A stretch of 57,070 nucleotides of DNA from NCBI RefSeq assembly GCF_014654205.1, contig NZ_BNAW01000057.1, positions 1 to 57,070 on the forward strand, written 5' to 3'. Positions 9,708-17,671 of this stretch are shown here, in pieces. Every line of letters begins with the position of its first letter. Positions within the stretch are counted from its first letter, which is position 1. This stretch comes from Amycolatopsis bullii. GTDB lineage: Bacteria > Actinomycetota > Actinomycetes > Mycobacteriales > Pseudonocardiaceae. A model generated the notes under the pieces. It was not told the origin of the DNA, did not search any database, and saw only the letters and a program-made list of their open reading frames with translations. Made by a program: the position numbers and the translations under genes.

Positions 9708-10637
9708 ATGCTGCGTGCCCCGTTGCTCGCCGCCGCCCGGTCGAAGGGCATCCGGCGGCTCGTGGAGGCCGTGCCCGCCACGCGGTCCGTGGTGCGCCGG
9801 TTCGTGGCCGGGTCCGAGACCGCCGACGCCGTCCGCGTGGCCAGGGAACTGGCCGCGGACGGCCGCCGGATCACCCTCGACCACCTGGGCGAGGACACCA
9901 CCGACGCCGCGCAGGCGGCGGCGACCGTCGCGGCCTACGAGGCGGTGCTGTCGGCGCTGGCCGCGGAAGGCCTGGCCGAGGGCGCGGACGTCTCGGTGAA
10001 GCTGTCGGCGGTGGGCCAGTTCCTGCCGTCGAACGGCGAGGACGTCGCCTTGGAGAACGCGCGGAAGATCTGCGCGGCGGCCGAGGCGGTCGGGGCCACC
10101 GTGACGCTCGACATGGAGGACCACACCACGACGGACTCGACGCTCGGCGTCCTGCGCGAGCTGCGCGGCGAGTACCCGTGGGTGGGCGCGGTGCTGCAGG
10201 CTTACCTGCGCCGCACCGAGCAGGACTGCCGGGAGCTGTCCGGGCCGGGGTCGCGGGTGCGGCTGTGCAAGGGCGCGTACGCCGAGCCGGAGTCCGTGGC
10301 GTTCCCGGACAAGTCCGAAGTGGACAAGTCGTACGTCCGCTGCCTGCGCGTCCTGATGGCGGGGCAGGGCTACCCGATGGTGGCCTCGCACGACCCGCGG
10401 ATGATCGAGATCGCCGCCGCGCTGGCCGAGGAGAACGGCCGCAAGGACGACGACCACGAGTTCCAGATGCTCTACGGCATCCGGCCGGAGGAGCAGGCGC
10501 GGATCGCGGCTTCCGGCGCGCGCATGCGCGTCTACGTGCCCTACGGCGACGAGTGGTACGGCTACTTCATGCGGCGGCTGGCCGAACGCCCGGCGAACCT
10601 GGCGTTCTTCCTGCGCGGGCTCGCCACCCGGTCCTGA
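9708..10637 (+). CDS. putB: Proline dehydrogenase (monofunctional)
   Basis: A 309-residue FAD-dependent proline dehydrogenase that oxidises proline to P5C and passes electrons to the respiratory chain. Characteristic TIM-barrel segments are seen in order: VKLSAVGQFL, TLDMEDHTTTDSTL, AYLRRTEQD, RVRLCKGAYAEP, MVASHDPRMI, YGIRPEEQ, and the closing VPYGDEWYGYFMRRLAERP with the substrate-binding Arg pair. An ATG with GAGGGAA upstream starts 13 bp after pruA, giving a catabolic operon. A strong hairpin follows the stop. Confidence 0.95.
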   Translation: MLRAPLLAAARSKGIRRLVEAVPATRSVVRRFVAGSETADAVRVARELAADGRRITLDHLGEDTTDAAQAAATVAAYEAVLSALAAEGLAEGADVSVKLSAVGQFLPSNGEDVALENARKICAAAEAVGATVTLDMEDHTTTDSTLGVLRELRGEYPWVGAVLQAYLRRTEQDCRELSGPGSRVRLCKGAYAEPESVAFPDKSEVDKSYVRCLRVLMAGQGYPMVASHDPRMIEIAAALAEENGRKDDDHEFQMLYGIRPEEQARIAASGARMRVYVPYGDEWYGYFMRRLAERPANLAFFLRGLATRS

Positions 10638-10688
10638 ACACGACGAAGGCCGCCCGTGTGGGTTTCCCGGGAGCGGCCTTCGTCGTGT
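10638..10688. terminator. Bidirectional terminator between putB and thioredoxin
   Basis: Perfect 16-bp arms, 10638-10653 and 10673-10688, with a 19-base loop lie between two convergent genes. The left arm begins ACACGACGAAGG. The right arm carries TT runs but no long U-tract. It can serve both strands. Confidence 0.75.
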
Positions 10689-10696
10689 GGTGGTGG

Positions 10697-11068
10697 TCAG
10701 GCCTGGTCGGCCTCGGCTTCGGCGGCCTTGCGCTTGACCTCGTCCATGTCGACCTCGCGAGCCTGCTTGATGAGGTCTTCGAGGGCGGGCGCGGGCAGCG
10801 CGCCGGGCTGGGCGTAGATCAGCGTCTTGTCCCGGATGATGGCCAGCGTCGGGATCGAGCGGACGTCGAAGGCCGCGGCGAGCTGCTGCTGCGCTTCGGT
10901 GTCGACGCTCGCGAAGACGATGTCGTCGTGCTTCTCGGAGGCCTTCTCGTAGACCGGCGCGAACTGGCGGCACGGCCCGCACCAGCTCGCCCAGAAGTCG
11001 ATCAGGACGAACTCGTTGTCGGTTACCGTCTGGTCGAAGTTCTCGGCGGTCAGCTCAACGGTGCTCAT
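10697..11068 (-). CDS. Thioredoxin
   Basis: A 123-residue thioredoxin with active site WCGPC (Cys30 and Cys33), the cis-Pro in RSIPTL near residue 72, and the buried Asp in LIDFWA. It has about 15-20 extra residues at the C-terminus, a charged DMDEVKRKAAEAE helix, compared with a minimal thioredoxin. Role: cytosolic dithiol-disulfide exchange. The ATG is chosen because MSTVELTAENF is the standard thioredoxin N-terminus; the frame stays open upstream. It converges with putB and diverges from the DUF2630 gene. Confidence 0.92.
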   Translation of the reverse strand: MSTVELTAENFDQTVTDNEFVLIDFWASWCGPCRQFAPVYEKASEKHDDIVFASVDTEAQQQLAAAFDVRSIPTLAIIRDKTLIYAQPGALPAPALEDLIKQAREVDMDEVKRKAAEAEADQA

Positions 11069-11153
11069 GTCCTGGTCAACGATCCGCACCCGGCGGGAAT
11101 TCCCGGGGGCGGGGTAGCGTCTGTCCCCGAGCACCTGCGACAAGGAGGACCAG

Positions 11154-11396
11154 ATGGCCGACGGCGAAATCCTGGGCCGGATCGACGAGCTGATCGCGGA
11201 GGAGCACGAGCTCCGGTCGCGCTCGGTCGGCGTGGGGCTGAGCGGCGGCGACAAGGAGCGCCTCACCGCGGTCGAGCAGCAGCTCGACCAGTGCTGGGAC
11301 CTGCTGCGGCAGCGGCGCGCGAAGACGGAGTTCCACGAGAACCCCGACGACGCCGCGGCCCGCCCGGTGTCCGAGGTGGAGTCCTACCGCCAGTAG
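11154..11396 (+). CDS. DUF2630 family protein
   Basis: An 80-residue acidic, helical protein that matches the DUF2630 family along its full length. Signature segments are ILGRIDELIAEEHELR, the Gly-Leu-Ser turn, and LDQCWDLLRQRRA, ending in VESYRQ. The family is common in actinobacteria and has no known function; the heptad-like pattern suggests a helical hairpin. An AAGGAGG lies seven bases before the ATG. A TAGCGT hexamer at 11115-11120 could be its -10 element. Confidence 0.85.
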   Translation: MADGEILGRIDELIAEEHELRSRSVGVGLSGGDKERLTAVEQQLDQCWDLLRQRRAKTEFHENPDDAAARPVSEVESYRQ

Positions 11397-11500
11397 GTCC
11401 CGGAAATCTCTTCGCCGGCGATGTCGAAACGCCGGAATCGGCTCCGTCCCCGGGGTGCGAGCGGCCAGAATGGGTCGCCACACACCGAGGGAGCACCACG

Positions 11501-11911
11501 ATGGCCAAGTACCTGCTGCTCAAGCACTACCGCGGCGCGCCGGCCCCGGCGAACTGCGACACGACCATCGACCAGTGGACGCCGGAGGAGGTCACGGCGC
11601 ACATCCAGTACATGCGGGACTTCGGGGACAAGCTCGTCGCCACCGGCGAGTTCGTCGAGCACCAGGCGCTCGCCCCGGAGGGCACGTTCGTCCGCTACGA
11701 CGGCGAGGGGCGGCCGCCGGTCACCGACGGCCCGTTCCCCGAGACCAAGGACCTCATCGCCGGCTGGACGGTGATCGACGTCGACAGCTACGAGCGCGCC
11801 CTCGAACTGGCCGCGGAGCTGTCGGCGGCGCCCGGCCCGAACGGGGAGCCGATCCACGAGTGGCTCGAGCTGCGCCCGTTCCTCGCCGCGCCGCCGACCA
11901 TCACCGAATGA
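11501..11911 (+). CDS. DGPF/YCII-related domain protein, partner of the ECF sigma factor
   Basis: A 136-residue YCII-like (ferredoxin-fold) protein. The hallmark DGPFPETKD motif lies at about residues 78-86, preceded by the KYLLLKHYRG strand. DGPF proteins are typically encoded beside ECF42-group sigma factors, and the next gene is such a factor. The partner function (enzyme, or sensor controlling the sigma factor) is not settled. The ATG follows GGGAGCACC. The gene ends 35 bp before the sigma gene and is probably in one operon with it. Confidence 0.85.
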   Translation: MAKYLLLKHYRGAPAPANCDTTIDQWTPEEVTAHIQYMRDFGDKLVATGEFVEHQALAPEGTFVRYDGEGRPPVTDGPFPETKDLIAGWTVIDVDSYERALELAAELSAAPGPNGEPIHEWLELRPFLAAPPTITE

Positions 11912-11946
11912 CGGGGAACGCCAGGGGCGAGGGGGTCGGCTGAGCC

Positions 11947-13089
11947 GTGGACGAAGCCCTGCTCCGGAGCCTCACCCCGGGTGTGCTGGCTGTCCTCGTC
12001 CGCCGCGGAGCCGAATTCGCGGCGGCCGAGGACGCCGTCCAGGAAGCGCTCGTCGAAGCGCTGCGCGTGTGGCCGGCCGACCCGCCGCGGGACCCGAAGG
12101 GCTGGCTGGTCACCGTGGCCTGGCGCAAGTTCCTCGACGCGACCCGGGCGGACGCCGCCCGCCGCAAGCGCGAGGACGTCGTCGACGCCGAGGTGGCGCC
12201 CGGGCCCGCGGCGGCCGTGGACGACACGCTGCAGCTGTACTTCCTGTGCGCGCACCCGTCGCTGACGCCGTCGTCGGCGGTCGCGCTCACGCTGCGGGCC
12301 GTCGGCGGGCTCACCACGCGTCAGATCGCGCAGGCGTACCTGGTGCCCGAGGCGACCATGGCGCAGCGGATCAGCCGCGCCAAGCGCACCGTGTCGGGCG
12401 TGCGGTTCGACCAGCCCGGCGACGTCGCCACCGTGCTGCGCGTCCTCTACCTGGTCTTCAACGAGGGCTACTCCGGCGACGTCGACCTCACCGCCGAGGC
12501 CATCCGGCTGACCCGGCAGCTCGCGGCGGCGATCGACCACCCCGAAGTGGCGGGGCTGCTCGCGCTCATGCTGCTGCACCACGCGCGACGCGCGTCCCGG
12601 ACGACCGAGGGCGGCAGCCTGGTCCCGCTGGCCGAGCAGGACCGGGCCCGCTGGGACACCGCGCTGATCACCGAGGGCGTCGCGCTCCTGCAGCGGGCGC
12701 TCTCGCGTGACCGGCTGGGCGAGTTCCAGGCCCAGGCGGCCATCGCGGCCCTGCACGCCGACGCGCAGGACGCCGCGGAGACCGACTGGGTGCAGATCGT
12801 CGAGTGGTACGACGAGCTCGTCCGCCTCACCGGCAGCCCGGTCGTGCGGCTCAACCGCGCGGTGGCCGTCGGTGAAGCGGACGGGCCGCGCGCGGGCCTG
12901 GCGGCACTGGCGGAGGTGGACCCCACGGTCCCGCGTTACACGGCGGTCTCGGCCTACCTCCACGAGCGCGACGGCGACCTCGAGACAGCGGCGAAGCTCT
13001 ACGCCGAAGCGGCGGCCAAGGCGTCCAACCTCGCCGAAGTCGACCACCTCACCCGCCAGGCCGCCCGCCTCAACACCCGCCGCGCGTGA
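11947..13089 (+). CDS. ECF42-like RNA polymerase sigma factor with C-terminal TPR-like extension
   Basis: A 380-residue ECF sigma factor, about twice normal length. Region 2 is at residues 10-70 (DAVQEALVEALRVWP, then PKGWLVTVAWRKFLD). Region 4 is at about residues 110-160 (GLTTRQIAQAYLVPEATMAQRISRAKR). The long helical C-terminal extension includes VLYLVFNEGYSG and a SPVVRLNRAVAV segment typical of ECF42 proteins. No anti-sigma gene is adjacent. In this group the extension itself is thought to control activity. The GTG start follows the DGPF gene closely. Confidence 0.88.
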   Translation: MDEALLRSLTPGVLAVLVRRGAEFAAAEDAVQEALVEALRVWPADPPRDPKGWLVTVAWRKFLDATRADAARRKREDVVDAEVAPGPAAAVDDTLQLYFLCAHPSLTPSSAVALTLRAVGGLTTRQIAQAYLVPEATMAQRISRAKRTVSGVRFDQPGDVATVLRVLYLVFNEGYSGDVDLTAEAIRLTRQLAAAIDHPEVAGLLALMLLHHARRASRTTEGGSLVPLAEQDRARWDTALITEGVALLQRALSRDRLGEFQAQAAIAALHADAQDAAETDWVQIVEWYDELVRLTGSPVVRLNRAVAVGEADGPRAGLAALAEVDPTVPRYTAVSAYLHERDGDLETAAKLYAEAAAKASNLAEVDHLTRQAARLNTRRA

Positions 13090-13094
13090 CCGAA

Positions 13095-13244
13095 GGGGCA
13101 TCTCGTGTGATTGGGCGGGCATCTCGCGTGTCTGGAGGGGCATCTCGTGTGATTGGACCGGCATCACGCTGATGCCCGCTCAATCACCCGAGATGCCCCT
13201 CCGATCACGCGTGTGTCCCTTCTGATCACGCGAGATGCCCCTCC
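13095..13244. repeat. Cluster of direct and inverted copies of a ~20-bp repeat
   Basis: Between the convergent sigma and lipoprotein genes the unit GGGGCATCTCGTGTGATTGG recurs. Rightward copies begin near 13095, 13117 and 13137. Leftward copies lie at 13182-13202 and 13224-13244, with a degenerate one near 13203-13220. The pair 13134-13154 and 13182-13202 is a 21-bp inverted repeat with one mismatch. A small GGCATCA-CGC-TGATGCC hairpin (13160-13176) sits at its centre. Spacing is too tight and the copies too variable for a CRISPR array. Confidence 0.8.
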
Positions 13245-13254
13245 GAACACGGGG

Positions 13255-14814
13255 TCAGGCGGGGCAGAGGGTGCCGTCGGTGGGGATTTTGCCGTCGACG
13301 AGGAAGGCGCGGGCCGCCTCGGTGACGCAGGGGGAGACGCCGAGGGCGCCGTGGCCCGCGCCCTGCCAGGTGATCGTCACCGCGGACGGCATCTGGTCGG
13401 CCGCACGGGTGCTGCCGACCTGGGGGGTGACCGGGTCGGTCGCGGTGGCCGCGACCAGGATCGGCGGGGTGCCGGGCGCGCCCGGCGCCGGCAGCGGCTC
13501 GGTGCGCACCGGCCACGGGCCGCACCAGGCCAGCTGCTGGGCGAGGACCGCGCCGAACTGCGGGTACTTGCCGCGCATCCCGGCCACGACCTGGTCGAGC
13601 TGGTCGGCCGAGAGCCGGGTCTGGCTGTCGTTGCAGCGGGTCGCGATGGTGGCGTCGATCCGCGACGGCTGGGCCCGCGAGTCGTTCAGCACCGGCGCGG
13701 CGAACGCGGCCAGCGGCGCGATGTTCCCGGCACGCGCGGCGGTGATCGCGTCGGCCAGCTCCGGCCACCGCGCGCGCTGGGTCAGTCCCGTGTAGACGGC
13801 GAACATCGCGACGCCCGGGCCGAACGCGACGTCCTCGTCGGTCGACGCCGGTGTGCTCCGCAGCTGGTCGGCGAGCGCGGCCAGCGCCGCCTTGGGGTCG
13901 CCGAGGGCGCAGTGCCGCGACGCGCAGTCCGTCGCGAAGGCGTCCAATGTGGACTGGGCGCCGGCGGCGACCGCGTCGAGCACCGCCGCGGTGTCGGCAC
14001 CCGGGTCGGGGACGCCGTCGAGGACCATGCGCCCGACCTGGCCGGGGAAGCGCACCGCGTACTCGGCCAGCACCTTCGAGCCGTCGCCGTGGCCGAGTGC
14101 GTCGAGACGCTCCATGCCCAGCTGCTTGCGCAGCTCGTCGAGGTCGCCCGCGCCGCGCCAGCTGTCCAGCGCGGTCTGGGAGTCGTCGAGCTCGATGGCG
14201 CACTGCTGGCCGGCCTTGCGGGCCGCGTCCAGCACGTCGCCGAGGCCGCCCTGCGCCGGGTCCACGTCGACGAGGTCGTGCCGGATGTCGGCGGGGACGC
14301 ACTGGGCCGCGCCCGACAGCCCGGTGCCGCGCCGGTCCAGGCCGATCAGCGAGAACTTCTCCAGGAACGCGGGCGGCAGCGTCGCGGCCAGCCGCGCGGC
14401 GTACACCGTGCCCGGGTCGCCGTCGACGTCGTTGACCACGACCAGCGGCACCGGCCCGCTGCCGACCTTCAGCGCCAGCAGCCGCACCACCGAGCGCCGC
14501 GGCTCGCCGGGGGCGTCGAGCGGCGCGGTGACGCGGGCGCAGCTGAAGTGCAGCCCGTCCGGGACGCCGGGGGCGCCGATGCGCTGGCGGGTGTCCTCGT
14601 CGCAGTCGGCCCACTTCAGCGTGGCCGACTGCGGCTCGCCCAGCGGCGGCAGCGGGACCCCGGGGGTCCGCGACGGCGCGGCGCCGGTCGTCTTCCCGTC
14701 GTTCTCGACCAGCGCCGGGCGGACCGACGGCCCCGCGGCGCAGCCCGCGGCGGCGGTCAGGGCGAGCAGCGCGGCCAGGAGACGGGTACGGCGGCGCACG
14801 GGCGGGGTCCTCAC
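13255..14814 (-). CDS. Lipoprotein of the TAP-like alpha/beta hydrolase family, nucleophile apparently absent
   Basis: A 519-residue exported lipoprotein. The signal peptide has RRRTR followed by LLAALLALTAAAGC, with the lipid-carrying Cys near residue 25. The alpha/beta-hydrolase segments GLDRRGTGLS, VRFPGQVGRMVLDGVPDPG, TATDPVTP and GAGHGALG match secreted tripeptidyl-aminopeptidase-like enzymes, and the Asp and His of the triad are visible. At the nucleophile elbow, where the family has G-x-S-x-G, this protein reads GHGDG. The expected Ser is Gly, although an SK follows two residues later. It is either inactive or uses another residue. It is convergent with the ECF42-like gene. Confidence 0.8.
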   Translation of the reverse strand: MRTPPVRRRTRLLAALLALTAAAGCAAGPSVRPALVENDGKTTGAAPSRTPGVPLPPLGEPQSATLKWADCDEDTRQRIGAPGVPDGLHFSCARVTAPLDAPGEPRRSVVRLLALKVGSGPVPLVVVNDVDGDPGTVYAARLAATLPPAFLEKFSLIGLDRRGTGLSGAAQCVPADIRHDLVDVDPAQGGLGDVLDAARKAGQQCAIELDDSQTALDSWRGAGDLDELRKQLGMERLDALGHGDGSKVLAEYAVRFPGQVGRMVLDGVPDPGADTAAVLDAVAAGAQSTLDAFATDCASRHCALGDPKAALAALADQLRSTPASTDEDVAFGPGVAMFAVYTGLTQRARWPELADAITAARAGNIAPLAAFAAPVLNDSRAQPSRIDATIATRCNDSQTRLSADQLDQVVAGMRGKYPQFGAVLAQQLAWCGPWPVRTEPLPAPGAPGTPPILVAATATDPVTPQVGSTRAADQMPSAVTITWQGAGHGALGVSPCVTEAARAFLVDGKIPTDGTLCPA

Positions 14815-14871
14815 GTCGAACGTCGATCAAGGGGGCAGGCCGAGCTTCGCACGGCCGGTGTGGGACGCGGG

Positions 14872-15951
14872 TTAGCGGGTCCGCACCACCTGGCCGCGGA
14901 AGACGGCGTCGAGGTCGTAGCGGGCCGGCTCGTCGAGCTGGCCGTAGTCGCACGACGCGGGTTCGCGGTCGGGCCGCCACCGCACGAACCGCGCGTTGTG
15001 CCGGAACCGCGACGGCATCCCGCCTTCGGTGTTCTCGTAGGCGACCTCGACGACGCGCTCGGGCCGCAGCGGCACCCATTCGTGCTCGGTGGCGCGCCAG
15101 CGGGTGATCCCGCCCGGGATGCGCTGCGCCTCGCCGGTGGCCCGGCCGCCCCACGGGTGGTCCTCGCCGTCGGTGATCAGGGGCGCCAGCTCTTCGGCGA
15201 GCTCCCGGCGGCGGTCCTTGGGGAACGACCCGACGGTCCCGACGTGGTGCAGCACGCCGTGGTCGTCGTGCAGGCCGAGCAGGAACGAGCCGACGAGTTC
15301 GCCGGGGCCGCCGTCGACGTGCCAGCGCAGCCCGGCGAGCACGCAGTCGGCGGTGCGCAGGTGCTTGTACTTGAGCATCGCGCGCTTGCCGGGGGTGTAC
15401 GGCTCGTCGAGGGGCTTGCCGATGACGCCGTCGAGACCGGCGCCCTCGAACAGCTCGAACCAGTGCCGGGCGGTGTCCGGATCGGTGGTCGCGGGGGTGA
15501 GCGGGAAGCGGTCACCGGCCAGTTCCACCAGGCGTTCCCGGCGCACGGAGGTCGGCTCGTCGAGCAGCAGGTCGTCGTCGAGCGCGAGGACGTCGAAGGC
15601 GACGAACTCGGCGGGCTGCTCGGCCGACAGCAGCTGGATCCGGCTTTCGGCGGGGTGGATGCGTTCGGTGAGGGCGTCGAAGTTCAGCCGCCCGTCCCGC
15701 GCGACGACCAGCTCACCGTCGAGCACCACCCGCGGCGGCAGGATGTCCAGCAGCCGGGCGACGGCCTCCGGGAAGTACCGGTTGAGCGGCTTTTCCGCGC
15801 GCGACTGCAGGTACAGCTCGTCGCCGTCGCGGAAGACGATGCAGCGGAAGCCGTCCCACTTGGGCTCGAACAGCAGGCCCCCGGAGTCCGGGATGGCCTT
15901 GGCGGGCTTGGCGAGCATCGGCTTCAGCGGCGGCTGCAGCGGTAGGGGCAT
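14872..15951 (-). CDS. ATP-dependent DNA ligase (LigC/LigD-ligase type)
   Basis: A 359-residue single-subunit ligase. The adenylation-domain motif I EPKWDGFR has nucleophile Lys31. The later motifs LDGELVV, FVAFDVLAL, GLDGVIGKPLDEPY and KYKHLRTADCVLAG follow, then an OB-fold domain with GTVGSFPKDRRREL. The second ATG (MPLPLQPPL) is preferred because it gives the usual LigC N-terminus; an ATG three codons upstream at 15960 is possible. Role: nick sealing in repair, perhaps with the polymerase at 1750. It is the last gene of a long leftward run and follows amaP by 27 bp. Confidence 0.9.
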   Translation of the reverse strand: MPLPLQPPLKPMLAKPAKAIPDSGGLLFEPKWDGFRCIVFRDGDELYLQSRAEKPLNRYFPEAVARLLDILPPRVVLDGELVVARDGRLNFDALTERIHPAESRIQLLSAEQPAEFVAFDVLALDDDLLLDEPTSVRRERLVELAGDRFPLTPATTDPDTARHWFELFEGAGLDGVIGKPLDEPYTPGKRAMLKYKHLRTADCVLAGLRWHVDGGPGELVGSFLLGLHDDHGVLHHVGTVGSFPKDRRRELAEELAPLITDGEDHPWGGRATGEAQRIPGGITRWRATEHEWVPLRPERVVEVAYENTEGGMPSRFRHNARFVRWRPDREPASCDYGQLDEPARYDLDAVFRGQVVRTR

Positions 15952-15978
15952 GCCCCGCATTCTGCGGAAAACCCCGGC

Positions 15979-16578
15979 TCAGCGCACGCGTTTGGCGGGG
16001 CTCGTGTCGAGTTCCATGCGGACCGCGGTGGGCAGCGACGCCAGCCCGAGCGATTCGCGGGCCCTGGTCAGCACCCGCGCGTCCAAGTCCGACCACACCG
16101 CCTTCAGGTCCGTGCCTTCGTGCAGCCACACCGTGACGCGCAACGCCGGGGAGGTCCGCGAGCCGACCGCCCGGACGCGGGCCCGGCTGACGCCGTCGAG
16201 CTGTGCCGCGTCCGCCTCGACCGCCCCCGCGATCGCGGCCGCCGTGACCACCAGCTCCGCGCCCTCCGTGCGGTCGAGGTCCAGGTCGGGCCGGGGTTCC
16301 GGGCGCAGCGAACGCACCACCCACCGCAGCCCGAGCACGAACAGCAGCACCCCGAGCACGATCGCCGCGATGCGGGCCGGTGTCGCGTGCGAGCCGAGCC
16401 ACTCGAGCGCGATCGGGTCCAGCAGGGGGCGGCGGCCGCGGAACTCGCCGAGCCCGCCGAAGCCGACCACCAGGGCCAGCGCCCCGCCGAGGAACGCGAG
16501 CAGGCCGACCAGGAACGTCAGGGTGCGCTCGCCGGTGTACGACCGGGAAAGGGCCTTCGTGGCGACCGATCGGCTCAT
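15979..16578 (-). CDS. amaP: AmaP-type alkaline-shock membrane anchor protein
   Basis: A 199-residue protein with two transmembrane helices (about residues 18-42 and 70-95) and a soluble C-terminal domain resembling Asp23. In Firmicutes AmaP anchors Asp23 to the membrane; the architecture and operon position here agree. The ATG overlaps the preceding stop (ATGA). The C-terminal domain includes LRVTVWLHEGTDLKAVWSDL, like the small beta-alpha Asp23 fold. It belongs to a leftward operon whose other members are Asp23/Gls24 proteins and an ECF sigma factor, pointing to envelope stress. Confidence 0.78.
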   Translation of the reverse strand: MSRSVATKALSRSYTGERTLTFLVGLLAFLGGALALVVGFGGLGEFRGRRPLLDPIALEWLGSHATPARIAAIVLGVLLFVLGLRWVVRSLRPEPRPDLDLDRTEGAELVVTAAAIAGAVEADAAQLDGVSRARVRAVGSRTSPALRVTVWLHEGTDLKAVWSDLDARVLTRARESLGLASLPTAVRMELDTSPAKRVR

Positions 16579-17111
16579 CGGCGGTCCTTCGGCGAGTCGA
16601 CGACGACCGTGACCTTCGGCCGCCGTACCAGCGGGATGTCGTCGAGCAGCGTGGACACCGTCGCGAGCAGCCGTGGCCGCAGCTCGGCTTCGGCCTCGAG
16701 GGTGCTCTTCGCCCGGACGCGGATGCGGCGGGCGCTCGCGGTGACGGACGCGCCCGCGACGTTGTCCTGCGCGCGCACGGTCATCCCGACCAGCCGGGCC
16801 AGCGAGCGCGGGGACGTCGAGACGCTGACGTCGGCGGCCGGGTCGGTCAGCCGCACCGCGCGGTTGCCGGCGGCGAGCGCGCACCCCACCAGGACCAGGC
16901 CCGCCGCGGCCAGCACCCCGGCACCGACGCGCACCGCGTAGGCGTCCCAGCCCAGCGACGCCAGGCCGGCCTGCCAGCGCGGCCACGGCACCACCAGCGG
17001 GGCCGAACCCGGGCGCCACCAGTGCCAGCCGACCTCCAGGGCCAGCAGTGCGCCGGCCACCGCGAAGGCCAGACCCAGCAGGGTGGCGAGGATGCGGACG
17101 AACGGGCGCAC
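16575..17111 (-). CDS. DUF6286-like membrane protein with Asp23-type domain
   Basis: A 178-residue protein with one N-terminal transmembrane helix (about residues 7-28), a second hydrophobic segment near residues 60-82, and a soluble C-terminal domain. It fits the actinobacterial DUF6286 type found in Asp23 operons. It ends in a charged segment, VVVDSPKDRR. It has no enzymatic motif. It is coupled to amaP by a 4-base ATGA overlap and lies only two bases downstream of the preceding Asp23 gene. Confidence 0.7.
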   Translation of the reverse strand: MRPFVRILATLLGLAFAVAGALLALEVGWHWWRPGSAPLVVPWPRWQAGLASLGWDAYAVRVGAGVLAAAGLVLVGCALAAGNRAVRLTDPAADVSVSTSPRSLARLVGMTVRAQDNVAGASVTASARRIRVRAKSTLEAEAELRPRLLATVSTLLDDIPLVRRPKVTVVVDSPKDRR

Positions 17112-17113
17112 GG

Positions 17114-17464
17114 CTACCGCACCCTCGGCGCGACGGCCGGCAGCAGCGCGGACACCGTCACGGCCATGCTCCGCACGCGGTAGCCGGTGATCAGCTCGAC
17201 CTCTTCGGTGACCTTCTCGCGCACGTCGCCGACGACCGCGCGGACCGCCGCCGGGTAGTGCAGGGCCAGGTCGAGCGCGAGGTCGACGTCGTTGTCGTGG
17301 CCGCCGACCTTCGCCTTCGGGCCCTTCTTGCCGTCGCGGGCGGTGCCGGGCACCCGGCCGGCCGCGTGCTGGGCGACCTTGCGGACCACGGCGTGCCCGA
17401 TGGTGAGGGTGCCGCGCTCGGCCGGTTCGGCGAGCTCCCGCGGCACGTCCAGGGCCGGGCTCAC
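17114..17464 (-). CDS. Asp23/Gls24 family envelope stress response protein
   Basis: A 116-residue Asp23-fold protein. The conserved features are the GTLTIGHAVVRKVAQHAA opening, a variable basic loop rich in Lys/Gly (RDGKKGPKAK), the DNDVDLALDLALHYPAAV strand-helix, and VTEEVELITGYRV. Asp23 proteins form membrane-associated assemblies in Gram-positive bacteria and are linked to cell-envelope stress. The GTG start overlaps the upstream small membrane gene (GTGA). Confidence 0.85.
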   Translation of the reverse strand: MSPALDVPRELAEPAERGTLTIGHAVVRKVAQHAAGRVPGTARDGKKGPKAKVGGHDNDVDLALDLALHYPAAVRAVVGDVREKVTEEVELITGYRVRSMAVTVSALLPAVAPRVR

Positions 17465-17637
17465 TTGTCGCGGCCCTTGCCGAACAGCTCGCCGAGGTCG
17501 AGTTCGCCGTCGAGGACCCGGCCGGCGACCAGGCCGATGATCCCGACGGCCAGGGTCACCAGGAACGCCGTGAACCCCTGGGTCGCGGCGAGGCCGAGGA
17601 TCAGCCCGGCCAGTAGCCCGGTCTGCGTTGCGTTCAC
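17461..17637 (-). CDS. Small membrane protein (58 residues) of the Asp23 operon
   Basis: A 58-residue protein of two hydrophobic stretches (GLLAGLILGLAAT and FLVTLAVGIIGLVAG) followed by a charged tail with DGELDLGELFGKGRDK. A small Asp23-operon membrane protein of this type would be a hairpin across the membrane; its function is unknown. The GTG start has an AAGGAGG seven bases upstream. The stop overlaps the next gene by four bases (GTGA), which supports it as a translated gene. Confidence 0.75.
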   Translation of the reverse strand: MNATQTGLLAGLILGLAATQGFTAFLVTLAVGIIGLVAGRVLDGELDLGELFGKGRDK

Positions 17638-17671
17638 ATGTCCTCCTTGGACGGGACGGAAGGCCGGCGGG

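Noticed and set aside
13095..13244. CRISPR array
   Set aside because: Units are in both orientations, vary in sequence and have no regular spacers; no cas genes are near.
13153..15945. A 930-codon rightward open frame across the lipoprotein and ligase genes
   Set aside because: Shadow of two well-supported leftward genes; no ribosome site or family likeness.
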